A stretch of DNA of 64,000 nt from Zizania palustris (taxonomy: Eukaryota > Streptophyta > Magnoliopsida > Poales > Poaceae): NCBI GenBank assembly GCA_019279435.1, contig JAAALK010000283.1, positions 2,294,001 through 2,358,000 on the forward strand, in the 5' to 3' direction. The position numbers were made by a program, and so were the translations under genes. This document shows, in pieces, positions 21,918 through 33,350 of this stretch (position 1 is the first letter of the stretch; each line of letters begins with the position of its first letter). Under the pieces are notes generated by a model. It had not been told where the DNA came from and searched no databases. It was given only the letters and a program-made list of their open reading frames with translations.

Positions 21918-23208
21918 TGTAATAGCCCAAATTTTCAAAGGTAAAAATAAAATTTATAATTATACTTTACTAAAAAGGATTATTTTTGATTTTCTATAAA
22001 GCTAAAAATTTCCAAATAAATAAAAATCTCGAGAAATAATAAAAACCTAGGTCCGAGAAAATTATATTTTTGAGAATTTTTACAAATTTTTAGAACCTTT
22101 GCAAGGAGCCCATAAATTTTAAACTAATTTCAGCAATTATTTTATTCAAAAATACATTTAAACAGTATTGGGCCGCATCCTCCCATTCTCTCTCATTAGG
22201 GCGGCCCAGCCCGCTTAAGCCCCATGACACTCCCTGATAGGTGGAGCCCACCTATCGGTGTCCATCCCTCTCTCCGCACGCGCGCCCGAACCCCGACCCC
22301 TCCTATCGGTGCCCACCCCACTCAGCCGCCACCGCCCACTGATCAGGCACCCCCACTGGTCAGCGTCGACCATTGCCGCACCCGCACGCACCCACAGGCA
22401 GTGGCCCCCACTGTCAGGTTCATCTTCCCCATGTCGTTCCGCCCCCAAATTGCGCCGGCCAAAAACATAGCGTAGTAATCACTTTGCTAATGGACCCCTT
22501 CCATAAAATTGATGACGACATTTATTTCCCTGTGATCCGCTGACCGTTTCCCCCTTTACGCCGACACATAATCACCTGAGGATCGCCGTGTGCATGCAAG
22601 GAAAGAGCTCTCCAGAGTTAGGAAAGCTATCCTCGGGTTTCCATGTATTCGTCCTGCCCCTTTACTGTCGACGCCCGTATAAAATCCCCTGGCCACCTCC
22701 TCGCTCGACCCCCGCTACGAATTTTGCCTCATGCAATCAGAGCACCTGCACTCTCATTTTTCACACCTCGTCTCTGCTCGCTCTCCAGCCATCGCTCGTC
22801 ATTGTCGGAGCCCTCTGCCACCGCCGTCGACCACACCACCATGATCGCCAACACCTCCCCGACCCCGACGACCACAACATTTCTACCGAATATCACCGGA
22901 GTGTGGTCCCCGCCAACGACTCGGATGCCTTCACCACATCCGCTCATCACCGGCCACAACCCGACGACCACAAGCCCCCGCATCGGTACCATTGTGCTCC
23001 CCTCGCTGTCCCATTTGAATTTCTTTACTCCGTTGAGGCCACCAGCCATCGCCGTCGCCACTAGACCATCGCCACCCCTCAGCCATCGCTGGAGAAGACA
23101 ACTGGCACAGGAAATTACCCGTGCCATGTCGAATTTGATCACAACCGATCGATCAGACGTGAACGGTCGAGATTAAAACCCGCCCAGGTTCAATCTTCAT
23201 TAAATCTT
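21918..23208 (+). repeat. LTR-like fragment of a chromovirus (+ strand)
   Basis: It starts TGTAATAGCCCAAA, similar to chromovirus LTR starts (TGTAACACCCC in the element at 8381-19439). It has the same kind of hairpin (GATAGGTGG/CCACCTATC, 22236-22256) and a GATTAAAACCCGCCCAGG segment resembling one in that LTR. Proline- and Thr-rich frames at 22588-23176 are not convincing genes. The right end is lost at the CACTA fragment. Confidence 0.35.
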
Positions 23209-23621
23209 CACGCGCGCCCGAACCCCGACCCCTCCTATCGGCGATGCGGGTAGAGGCCAATGGGGCGATGCGGGTGGAGGCCGGCGGGACGGAGGCGGGT
23301 GGAGGCGGTGGAGGTCGGCGGGGCTTAGGCGGGCTGAGGTGGCGGAGGCGGTGTGAGTGCGAACGAGAGATTGGGGAAAGTGAGGAGGGATGCGAGGTTG
23401 GGAGAGGGAGACCTAATTGACGGATATAAGTTCCGTCAGTTTTAGAGAAAGACCGATAGAAGTTATATAACTTCCGTCGGTTACAAGAAAAAGCCGACGA
23501 AAATTATGTTAACTTTCGTCGGCCCGTCTAGACCGACGAAAGTTACTTAACTTTCGTCGGCTTTTGGAAATGCCGACGAAAATTAAAAAAGCCGACGAAA
23601 ATTTATTATTTTCTTGTAGTG
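23209..23621. mobile_element. CACTA (En/Spm) DNA transposon, one end
   Basis: It ends TTTTCTTGTAGTG at 23621, the reverse complement of the CACTACAAGAAAA terminus of CACTA elements. From 23420 inward there are many alternating subterminal repeats of AACTTTCGTCGGC and GCCGACGAAAGTT, the expected transposase binding sites. The opposite terminus and the transposase are not in the window, so this is a truncated or internally deleted copy. The inner boundary is uncertain; a 33-bp sequence at 23209-23241 is an exact copy of 22277-22309. Confidence 0.8.
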
Positions 23622-24076
23622 CCAAGCAACCGCAAGGCGCTGCACCAAACTAGGCAGTTCGCACCCGAGTCAACCATATCAGTGCTGAAGAAGCCCGAGA
23701 GGTCTCGAAGTTGTGCTCGATATGTTCACAGCAAATTTCATACTCATAGTAGTATTGCTTGACTCTGTGGCAACACATTCTTTCATATTCGATGATTTTG
23801 TGAAAGTAAATGGCCTATAAGTACTCCCTCTGCCCACACCCATGATGATCACCACCCCCGGCAAGAAAACCCTAGCCAATCTATTCAGCCCAAGGATAAG
23901 GATAGAACTCCAAGGGGTGTTATTTTGGGCCAATTCAGTTCTCATAGATTGTAGGGGCCTACACCTCATCCTAGGTATGGATTGGTTAATGAAGCACAAG
24001 GGGATGATACATTGCGCTGGCAAGTCCGTTACCGTGACCAGCAATGAAGGCGTCTCTGTCACCTTCAAGATGGCTA
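23622..24076 (+). pseudogene. Chromovirus gag-pol fragment with aspartic protease
   Basis: The readable pieces match the protease of the chromovirus at 8381-19439: RVNHISAEEA, LLDSVATHSF (active-site region with changed residues), TPGKKTLANLFSP, LHLILGMDWLMKH and VTVTSNEGVSVTF. The frame changes near 23820. It begins right at the CACTA end and stops at 24076, where it joins Tat gag sequence within a short word shared with that gag (ACCATATCAA). It is an old remnant and cannot function. Confidence 0.7.
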
Positions 24077-26489
24077 CCATATCAACTAGGGGTCCTACCA
24101 GGCCGGAGGTATGTTCGGCCATTGCAGGCCAAAGCCTCCCATCGGGGGGGGGGGGGGGGGGGTTCATCCAGAGCGAAGGTGGGTTTGACCACGGGGGTCC
24201 GTACTCGCTTGGTGGAGGGTTCAACTATTAGGGTCTGAACTCATTATGCGAAGGGTTTGGCCACTTGGGTCTGAACTCACTGTGCGAAGGGTTCGACCAC
24301 TAGGGTCCAGAATCACCTTCGCGGGGGGGGGGGGGGGTTCGAATGCCGAGGTCCAAACTCGCCCTTCGGCTATCTTGGCCCCTTCGCCTGTCTTAGCATT
24401 TTTTGCCCGGGGCCTATTTTCTCAGCTTTCTTCTGGTGTTTGCTCAATAGCATCTGGTATGTTACCTTTGGCTTCTTGCGAGCCCTAGCTGAGGGAGATG
24501 TATTTACTTTCTTTTTCCACACCTCTACTTCAGGGTTCTTTGGTATGAGTGTCGTGTGAGTGATTCTCCAATAATGATTGCTTTCCCCTTAGCTGACTCG
24601 GCCTGATCTGACCGAATCAGCACCTTCTTCTTGTCAGGGTCGACGGTGATCACAGGAAAGGGGTATTTGTCTAGCTTTATCTTTGGACTGGAATCTATTT
24701 TCAATCGTCCTTCTTCTATGGCCGATTGAACCTGCCAACGAAACACATTGCAGTCGTTAGTATAATGAGAATGTGAATCATGCCACTTACACTAGGGACG
24801 CTTCTTTAGTTCGTGGGCGGTCGAGATGACCTGGCCCTTGGGCAATCTGAGAAGCTGGCTCTTCAAGAGGAAATCAAATATTTTATTGCACTTAGTTATA
24901 TCAAATGAGTATTTAACTTCATTGGGCTGACTCTTAGTGGGAGACGGCCGTAGCTCAGAACAAGTGATGGGCTTGCTCTTAGCGTTCCAAACCCATTCAG
25001 CCACATACATGTCAGCCGAATCTTCCTCTTCCTCTGACTCTTCCTCGTCGGAGTGTTCCATGATGTGTACTTCAGCCCTAGGCTTGGGGAAAGTTTTGAT
25101 GAATTTTTTATCTTTGGCTCGACCTTCTTGGACTAGAGCCTGCTGTACGACTTGGCTGACTTTGAAAAAGTTCTGATTGTCTAGCCTTTCTTTAATCTCA
25201 GATCGCCACCCATTAAAAGCTAGATCCGCGAAATCCCTTTCTGAAATATTGAGACTAAAACATTGGTTTCTGGTATCTCTAAAGCGCTTGACGTATTCAG
25301 AGACACTCTCGCTAGAATTCTGTTTAACTGATGTTAAATTTGAAATCCTAAGTTCTATCTCGCCCGTATAGAATTAGTCATGGAACTTTTGTTCTAATTG
25401 GGCCCACGTTTGGACAGAATTCGGCGGGAGTGCAGAAAACCAAGTGAAAGCGGTGCAAGTTAGTGAAAGAGAAAGCAGTCTAAGTTTTAATGCATCCGAC
25501 CCACTAGCTTCTCCACACTGTGCTAAGAACTAGCTGATATGCTCTAGTGTCGTCTTGTTACCCTCATCGTCAAATTTGGTGAATTTGGGGACTCTATAAC
25601 CGTGAGGGTAGGGTATGGTGTCGAAGTGATCGGGGTATGGCTTTCGGTAAACCCTAGCCCGATCTCTATGCGCGAAGCCAGTGCACTCCCTAAATAGTGC
25701 GCGGATCTGCTCCTCAATGTCGTCCTCGACTCCTTCCTGCGCGCGTCTCTCATGCGGGGGCACGACACATGGTAGTATGTCGGTGTGTCAGCCATGGGGT
25801 TCTTCCTCCCGTGCTGGCTCGGGATATACGATGTGCTCGGGCCTATTCGTTTGTGTAGGGGCATGCGTCACGGGCAACACGGGAAAAGCTGGCGCAGGCA
25901 TGGCATGCATAAACAGGGTTAGCTTGGCCATGAATGTAGTGGCTTATCTCGGCCGTATATTTTGAGGCCGGAGGCGTGATGGTCTTGCCAGTACTACCGT
26001 CGGTTCTGCTATAGATGTGATTAACCGGGGGTACACTAGCGATTGGAGTTGGAGGGATAGCCTCGGTAAAACCGAACCTTCTAAACATTGCCTCTACTAG
26101 AGAGCTAACTACCAAATGGCGATGGTTGGCTAGTGAAGCGCTAACAGCTTGATCCACTGATGCGGCCATTTTTTGCTCAATTTCTAAAGAAGATAAAGGA
26201 GGCGATACTGGTGTTACCTTAGTTCGAGCGAGGTAGGGGATGTTGACGTCACGCTTGATGAAACCCATGTATGTCTTGACGTAGCTCTTAAGCATGAGAT
26301 CTTGGAGCTCTTCAATCTTTGCCTCGATTTCCGCCCGACCTTCCTCGGGATATCTTCAAGGGTGGGCGTCATAATGTTGCGGTTGTCGATCTCTACGCTC
26401 CCATGGGAACCATCAGCATTGTAGACGTAGTAGTCATCGTAGAGGTACTTGCGGCCGATCTAGACATACTTGTCATGTTGGCATAGCCC
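24077..26489 (-). pseudogene. gag: Gag of Tat-D copy A
   Basis: Minus-strand frames from about 26295 to 24525. The N-terminal part is at 26295-25843. The retrotransposon gag domain follows, with FTWFSALPPNSVQTWAQLE near 25430. The acidic stretch SDEEESEEEED is near 25040. A zinc-like CKWHDSHSHYTNDC motif is near 24790-24750 and QVQSAIEEGRLK is near 24730. Lesions: a frameshift near 25800; TAG at EHIS*FLAQ near 25532; TAA after FHD near 25378; TAG before CKWH near 24793. It also carries runs of 19 G (24144-24162) and 15 G (24323-24337). The same gag is present inverted at 27770-29745. Confidence 0.8.
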
Positions 26490-26509
26490 TCCCCAGCGGA
26501 GTCGCCCAA
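26490..26509 (-). promoter_or_regulatory. Primer binding site of Tat-D copy A
   Basis: Minus-strand GGGCGACTCCGCTGGGGA lies just inside the LTR end (26515). It resembles the GGCGACTCCGCTGGGGA site common in grass Tat elements. I cannot name the tRNA with certainty. Confidence 0.6.
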
Positions 26510-26514
26510 AAGTG

Positions 26515-27764
26515 TGTTGACACGAAAATGTGCCCCCGCACTTGGGTCAGTTCAACGATCCAAAAACATGTGGATACTTAGGAATGAGCCTAAGCATAAC
26601 ATAACACTGACGCCGCGTTCTGACTACCCTCAATAGTAGGAAGAGGGGTGGAGTCGCCAGGTAATTAGATCACATAGAAAAAAAATCCAATTATCTGAAA
26701 TATATAGATAAAATAATCCAATAGGCCGAACGAAGGGTCACCGAAGGGGGCCTTCAACGTATGGTGCGAAGGGTGCGCCGAAGATAGTCTTCGGCATTCG
26801 GATCGATCTGGCCGAAGACAGGCTCCGAACAGATCGCTACGCGAAATCACTTCTGAACGACAGGGTTCGGTGCGAAGTCTTTGACACGACAAAAACCCAA
26901 CATAGAGCGCAGGCGTGACTACATTCGGTGCGGAGTTCTAGCGCGATGAAGTCCGAGACGGAGCGCTGGTGTGACAAAGCCCGATGCGAAGAAGCTCCAG
27001 TACATACCAAGAACAGCGTGACAGATTCGGCATGGACGGACGAAGCATGGACTTTCCGAAGGGTGCTCTGGCAGCCTCCAAAACCAACTTCCTAGCTCTA
27101 GAAACCTTCAGCGAAGGGGGCTCCCAACATGAAACTTACAACAAAGTTAAGATCAAGTGCCAATTCGGCCTGGAGACCGAATTACTAAGTGTTGTAGTAG
27201 ATAAACGAAGGTAGCAATATGTTACATAGATTAATGGATGATTCACAACCGAACCAACAAGGTTATAGCAATCTGTTATGTAGATTAATGGGTGATTCAT
27301 AGGCGAACCAATAAGGCTTACCACTATTACGGTGTGGCCAACGGAGGGCTTCCAAGCAAACCCACGAAGGTGTATGGAAAAATAAAGCAAATCTCACCCC
27401 TGTATTTATAGGGGCTAGTTTTCTTATCTCTAATTCTAATATGATAAGATTTGGCCTAATAAAGTTTAGGGATAAAAACAACCAGAATCTGTATCAAACT
27501 CTATCTCTAAAGCTTGCCCAAAGTGGGCCTTCGACAGGCCCGCCAAAGCCTGCTCCTTGGGCCAAAGCTACGGCCTGGAAGGCCTCCGAAGGGCCTTTGG
27601 GACGAAGCCAACATGCCGCTAAAAGGCCTTCTGAGGCCTCATGCAGGTGGGCCTCCGGTACTATAAGGCTTCGGCCTATACCAGGACTTGTGTATTTCTG
27701 GCCCAAATCACCAAAATTGATATTTTGACAATCTTGACCATTAATGCCATTTTTGCAATCAACA
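26515..27764 (-). repeat. LTR of Tat-D copy A (5' LTR)
   Basis: 1250 bp with ends TGTTGA and TCAACA. On the minus strand a TATAAATA box is at 27410-27403. The LTR is rich in CGAAGG and CTTCGG words. Its outer side (27765) joins an inverted gag piece, not a polypurine tract. Confidence 0.85.
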
Positions 27765-29745
27765 GGTGAAAAAGAACTTAGGCTTTCACACTTGACATTG
27801 GTCAAACAGAAATCCAGCGAGAGTGTCTCCAAATACGTCAAGCGCTTTAGAGATACCATAAACTAATGCTTTAGTCTCAATATTTCAGAAAGGGATTTGG
27901 CAGATCTAGCTTTTAATAGGTTGCGCTCTGAGATTAAAGAGAGGCTAAACAACCAGAAATTTTTAGAAGTCAGCCAAGTCCTACAGTAGGCTCTGGTCCA
28001 AGAAGGCCGAGCCAAAGATAAAAGGTTCATTAAAATGTTCAACAAGCCTAGGGCTGAAGTCCACATCATGGAACACTCTGACGAGGAAGATTCGGAGGAA
28101 GAGGATGATTCAACTGACATGTATGCGGCCGAATGGTTTTGGAACGCTAAGAGCAAGCCCATCACTTGTTCTAAGCTATGATCGTCTCCCACTAAGAGTC
28201 GACCTGGCGAAATTATTTGATATAACTAAGTGCGATAAAATATTTGATTTGCTCTTGAAGAGCTAGCTTCTCAGGTTGCCCAAGGGAAAGGTCATCCCGA
28301 CCACCGACGAACTAAAGAAGCATCCCTACTGTAAGTGGCATGATTCACATTCTCATTATACTAACTACTGCAATTTTTTTCGTCGGCAGGTTCAATCGGC
28401 CATAAAAGAAGGACGATTAAAAATATATTCCAGTCCAAAGATGAAGCTGGACAAAGACCCCTTTCCCATGAACACCGTCGACCTCGACGAGAAGAAGGTG
28501 CTGATTCGGCCAGATCAGGCCGAGTAAACTAAGGAGAAAGTGATCATTATTGGAGAATCACGCACACGCACACTCATACCAAAGAACCCTGAAGTAGGGG
28601 TGTGGAAAAAGAAAGTTAATACATCTCCCTCAGCTAGGGCTCACAAGAAGCCAAAGGTAACATACCAGATGTTGTTGAGCAAACACCAGAAGAAAGCCGA
28701 GAAAATAGGCTCCCATCCAAAAATGCTAAGACACCTGAAGGGGCCAAGACAACCGAAGGGTGAGTTCGGACCCTGGCAGTCGAACCCCCCAATGTGTGTG
28801 TCCGGACCCCAGTGGTCGAACCCTTCGCACAGTGATTTCGGACCCCAGTGGCGGAACCCTTCGCATAATGAGTTCATACCCCAACAGCCAAACCCTCCGC
28901 CAGGAGAGTATTGACCTAGTGGTCGAACCCACCTCCACTCTAGATGAACCCCCCAGTGGGAGGCTTCGGCCCGCAATGGCCGAACATACCTCTGGCCTGG
29001 CAGGACCCCTCATTGATATGGTCCGATATACCTTCGACGTGGCCGAACCCCTCTCCGGCAATGGGTTCGGCTCGGAGTGGGCGAAGCCGCTGGAGCCACT
29101 GATGCCTCCGCCATACTATTGGGTAGGATCACCGTGGGCCCCAAACTACACCTCGCCACCGGAGTACCCTTTGCAATATAACGTTGCCCCCTGTTTTCCT
29201 TCAGAGTATTATGATTAGCAGGGACAAACAAACACGACGAAGGGGTACTCCTTCCATAGGCTATCCGTGGTATCTCCGAATCGACTCACATATCACGAAG
29301 CCAAGGAAGGTGGGCGTGAAGAGGCGAAGGAGAGGGAGTCTGAGACCATCACAGTCAGGGTAGGGTCTCAGGAAGTCCCAATCCCAAAGGCCCCCTCGCC
29401 GAAGCCCGATGGAGGTAAGTCCCCTAGTCTAGCCAAGGCCATTACCGAAGCCCGGTCCTATCGGCCTGATGAGGCTAGTCCAACCGACAGGGTCCGCAGA
29501 GAGGTCACTACCGAGCATAAAAAATATGAGGCCGACCCGGTTGATGCCTGTTCGGCCAAAAATCACAGAAACAAATTGGTGGCACCTAGTTCCAAGCCAT
29601 GACCATCTTGAGCACCTCCTGGTATGTCCAAATCACAAAAGAAGCGCCTTCAATGCTTGCGGTCACAGGAGATGCGTGAGAAGAAGGCCGATTATTTTGA
29701 GGTGGCTTCCTCCTACCAAATTATGCATGGTGGGATTATTTTGAG
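27765..29745 (+). pseudogene. gag: Inverted gag fragment of the Tat-D family (+ strand)
   Basis: It is homologous to 24077-25370 but in the opposite direction. It carries the gag-domain remains (near 27790-27990), the acidic segment (28080-28110), the zinc-like CKWHDSHSHYTNYC (28330-28372), FRRQVQSAIKEGRLK (28378) and a long Gln/Pro/Asn-rich tail (28740-28916). The part from about 29240 to 29600 matches the end of gag in copy B (38230-37870), for example VGSQEVPIP and the Ser/Lys end MSKSQKKRLQ at 29624. Several stops and frame changes. Both ends are cut: left at the copy A LTR, right near 29745. Confidence 0.75.
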
Positions 29746-31981
29746 GCTCACACAGTTACTGCCTGACTATAACAGGGCCAATTGGGTTGTTGCGTCTTTG
29801 ACAACGGGTATTAGTGGAGGATGTCCTCATCATTCCCACACTCTTAAAGTGGTCCCAACTATAATACCACTTGATGATGACAAGGGTGTCCCAATCTTTC
29901 GGTGAGAGGAGGATAAGTCAATTTAACTAGAGAGACATTGGCGATCTGACGACAACCGTCTAGGGCTGTTGCACCTTAGCAGTCATTACACTAACTCTAG
30001 AGGTGGTCGCAACTCGATGGAGGTCCAACCATCCCAACCACGAGTGTAATCCCTGCAAGAAATCGAGAATTCGCAACAACAAGAATGCACAAGTACTCAG
30101 TTCAGTAACAAAAGTGGAGTTCTGTAATGTGTTTCCGGCAAACTAGACGAACACGGGATAACATGGAAAAGTAGCGAGGCTAAACTTTGATCTAAACAAA
30201 ACTCAATCTAAAAGTGGTGGCCAGGGGGTATTTATAATGCTAGGAATGTGTGGATATCGGCCAAAGAGAGCTCTAGATGAATACAACTCGGTTACAATGC
30301 CCGTAGGCTTAAACGGTTCGGACTAGAAACTGAACATGCATTGTTTTGATGATCGTGATATCCTCGAATGGAATCTAGAGGTGTGGCTGGATCTGTTGGA
30401 AAGAGGACTTCCCAAGCTTTTCAAAAATTCCAAAATCATCTGAATTGGAGCTTCCATGTAAAAGTTATGCACATTTTAATCTGGTGTTGTCTTTGCAGTC
30501 TGAGTCTGAATTGAAAACGTGTAGAACTTTATCTCCACTTTCTCTTGGCATAAAATTGACCTCCCAAACATGTATATTATATTTGGATAATGTTGACTTG
30601 GTCCCCAATCAACTTCATGTTCCATGCCCTTGATTTGCTCACAACGCGTCGCTTGAACTATGTAATAATTTCTGTAATTGAAAACAACTCATGGTGCATC
30701 AACTTTTTCTTAAATATGTAAAATGTAAATCGAATATAGAAATCATGCACCTTTATTTTTATTATGGTTATATCCTGACCGTTGATTTCCTTATAATTCT
30801 CTCCTTCTTGGCTACAAATCGTCCTCAGTTTGTTCTTTTGTTCATGATCAATGCAACTTCTAGCAAAATAACCATTATTGTGTAGTATCTCTTGTTCTTT
30901 AAAAATGTGGGGAATTGGAGAAAACCAACACACCAAATCCATTGGTTGAACAAATGATATCGAATCTGTACTTTTAGATATTGGAGTAGGAATGTGGCAT
31001 TGCTAAGCAGCCCATAAGGCTCTCCTTCTTGCAAACAAACCTATGTATTTAAATCAAGACAAAAGATTCTCGAGACAATAGGATTAGTTAAAACACATTG
31101 CTCGAGACTATTATTTTCAGACTTTATATGCAGTTTCAAATCTGAACATATGTAAATTCTATGCACAAAGTATACTCCTTTATCATTATATTTGCCAATT
31201 ACATGAAAAGTGATATGAGAAAGACATGGCAAGTTAATTCAAGTGAATAGTTTCTCATTTAATGCATTAAGTTCACAAAGATCATCAAATTAAATACAAC
31301 CCCAAGTATGTAAAGAAGTTAATAATTTTTGTTCTTCCTTTTCACTAGCAATGTGAACAATATATATCAAATCACTTACAGGTTTAGCAGCAAAATCAAC
31401 ATGTTCATTCACTAGTTGTGGGATAGATATAAGTGAAGCATTGCACAACTCTTCTTAATCACAAGGAATAGCTTTAAAATCATCTTGTGACAAAGGAATA
31501 TCAGAAATATGTTCCACTAATGTTTGCTATGAATTAGCATGATAAGTGGAAAATGTGATTCAGAATAAGCATACTCACCTTAGTTCATCTCATTATTACC
31601 TTTAGCAGCCTCAAAAACTAATGGGACATCTACCTGCTCAAGTGATGGAATCAACATAGTTGCCGTCTTATTTTCCTCATTTATGCTTGTGCTATGAACA
31701 TCCTGCAAAACTTTTGTAATAGGAGGCATAAGAGATTTATGCTCTTTTATTTCATATCATCTTTGCGTAACAAAATTGAACATTCAAAAGCTTCATCATC
31801 AAATAATTCACTTTGCTCTTGTTTTCTATCATCGCATACCCACTTAAGCAAAATCTGACTCTCAACATTGCAAGCAAGAAAAAAAATTGGCCTAAATAAT
31901 TAATTGGAAAGTTCCATATTTGCCACTCAAAGTTCACTCGGTTCCAAATATGCCACTGGTTGTGTCACTGACATGTGGGCC
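29746..31981. other. No gene; AT-rich sequence with a possible old LTR remnant
   Basis: On the minus strand TGGTATTATAG (29869-29859) resembles a degraded tRNA-Met primer site. Upstream of it, 29880-30330 reads like the U5/R part of an LTR, with TATAAATAC near 30230-30220. The rest, 30330-31981, is AT-rich with only short frames. The piece 31905-31965 contains two similar words (CATATTTGCCACT and AAATATGCCACTGG). I see no coding sequence. Confidence 0.3.
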
Positions 31982-33263
31982 TGTTGACACAGAAACGTGC
32001 CCCCACACTTGGGTTAGTTCGACGATCCAAAAGTGTGCGGATACTTAGGGACAAGCCTAAGCGTAACGCAACACCGACGTCGCGTTCCGACTACCCTTAG
32101 TCGTGATAAGGGGGGTGGAGTCGCCAGGCAATAAGATAACACAAAATAACCCAATTAGCCAAAACAAATATATTAAACAGAATGAAATCAGCAAACCGAT
32201 CGGAGCCTGTCTTCTTCGAAGTCTGATGCGAAGGGGTCACCGAAGTATACCTTCGGCGTCTGTTGCGAAGTATCTCGCCGAAGGGTGCTTCGGCGTTTGG
32301 ACTGATCCGACCGAAGATGGACTCCGAACGGAGCAAGGCGCGCTAACCACCTCCAAACGGCGGGGTTCGGCGTGAGGTCTCTAATACAGCAAACTACAGA
32401 ATAATGACGCGAGTACTACGTGCGAGCGTAAGTTCGTCCAGTGCGGAGTATGGTCGTGGTGAAGCCTGTTGCAACAAAGTGTGCTGGCAAAGCCTGTTGC
32501 CGGAGCCTGCAGTCCCACCGAAGGGTGTCCTGGCGACCTCCGAAACCGATCTCTAAGCTCTGGACACCTCAGACGAAGTAGCTCGGAACGTGGGAACCTT
32601 CAACAGAGAGAATTCGAAGTACCAATTCGGCCCGAGGACCGAATTTTGCTAAGTGTTGCACTAGTAGCGAAGGTAGCAATCTGTTACACAGATTAGCTGA
32701 TACTTCACAGGTGAAGTAACAAGGCGATAGCAATCTATTACGTAGACTAACAGATACTTCACAGGCGAAGTAACAAGGGTTACCACTGTTCCATAGCGGC
32801 CGACGGAGGGCTTCCAAGCAAACCCATGAAGAGGTACATGAAAAATAAAGGTAAAGTAAATACGATCAAAGCTAGGGCTTTGGTTTGGTTTGAGTGGGGG
32901 GGCTCTACGCTGGCCTCGCCTCTCTATTTATAAGGGCTTAATTCCCGATCTAATTTCCTATTAACCCGACCGGATTGAGATAATAATTGAGCTGGAATCT
33001 CTTACAACTCCATCTCTGCTGAAGTGGGCTTCGGCTAGGCCCGTCGAGGCCTGCTCCTCGGGCCGAAGCTTCAGTGGCATGGGCCTCCGAAGGCTTCTCG
33101 GACGAAGCCCATGGGATGGCTAGAGGCATTTTAGAGCCCATAGCTCAATGGACTTCGGCCCTGTAGGGCTTAGTACGGACCTTGGACATGTGGATTTTCG
33201 GCCCAAATCACCAAAATTGATATTTTGACAATCTAGCCATTAATGCCATTTTTTCTATCAACA
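31982..33263 (-). repeat. 3' LTR of Tat-D copy B
   Basis: 1282 bp, ends TGTTGA and TCAACA, same family as 26515-27764. A minus-strand TATAAATA is at 32942-32935. On its inner side (33264-33282) the minus strand reads AAAAGGCAGGGGGGCATG, a polypurine tract directly before the LTR, which fixes the orientation. Confidence 0.88.
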
Positions 33264-33350
33264 CATGCCCCCCTGCCTTTTAGTGAACTGAGTGAACTAA
33301 AAGCACAACGGGCTGAAGATGATATCATCCATATCGGCTTTTCGACGCTT

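Larger units (their letters stand above)
24077..27764 (-). mobile_element. Tat-lineage element, minus strand, 5' part only (Tat-D copy A)
   Basis: On the minus strand the order is LTR (27764-26515), primer binding site, gag (to 24077), then truncation. The LTR is the same family and orientation as the one at 31982-33263. No pol is attached. The two flanks of the LTRs (GGTGA at 27765, GGGCC at 31977) do not match, so copies A and B are separate insertions or were rearranged. Confidence 0.75.

Noticed and set aside
22588..23176. Pro/Thr/Ser-rich frames on both strands
   Set aside because: GC-rich LTR-like fragment; frames overlap on both strands and show no domain.
24044..24488. Gly-rich + strand frames across the G runs
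   Set aside because: Antisense of decayed gag; the Gly stretches are the homopolymer runs.
30445..31937. Small frames in the AT-rich stretch as host genes
   Set aside because: All are under 100 codons, without domains or splice context, and both strands are equally open.
31982..33263. LTRs at 26515-27764 and 31982-33263 as the two ends of one element
   Set aside because: The first has the primer site and the second the polypurine tract on the outer sides, so the sequence between them is outside both elements, and their flanks do not match.
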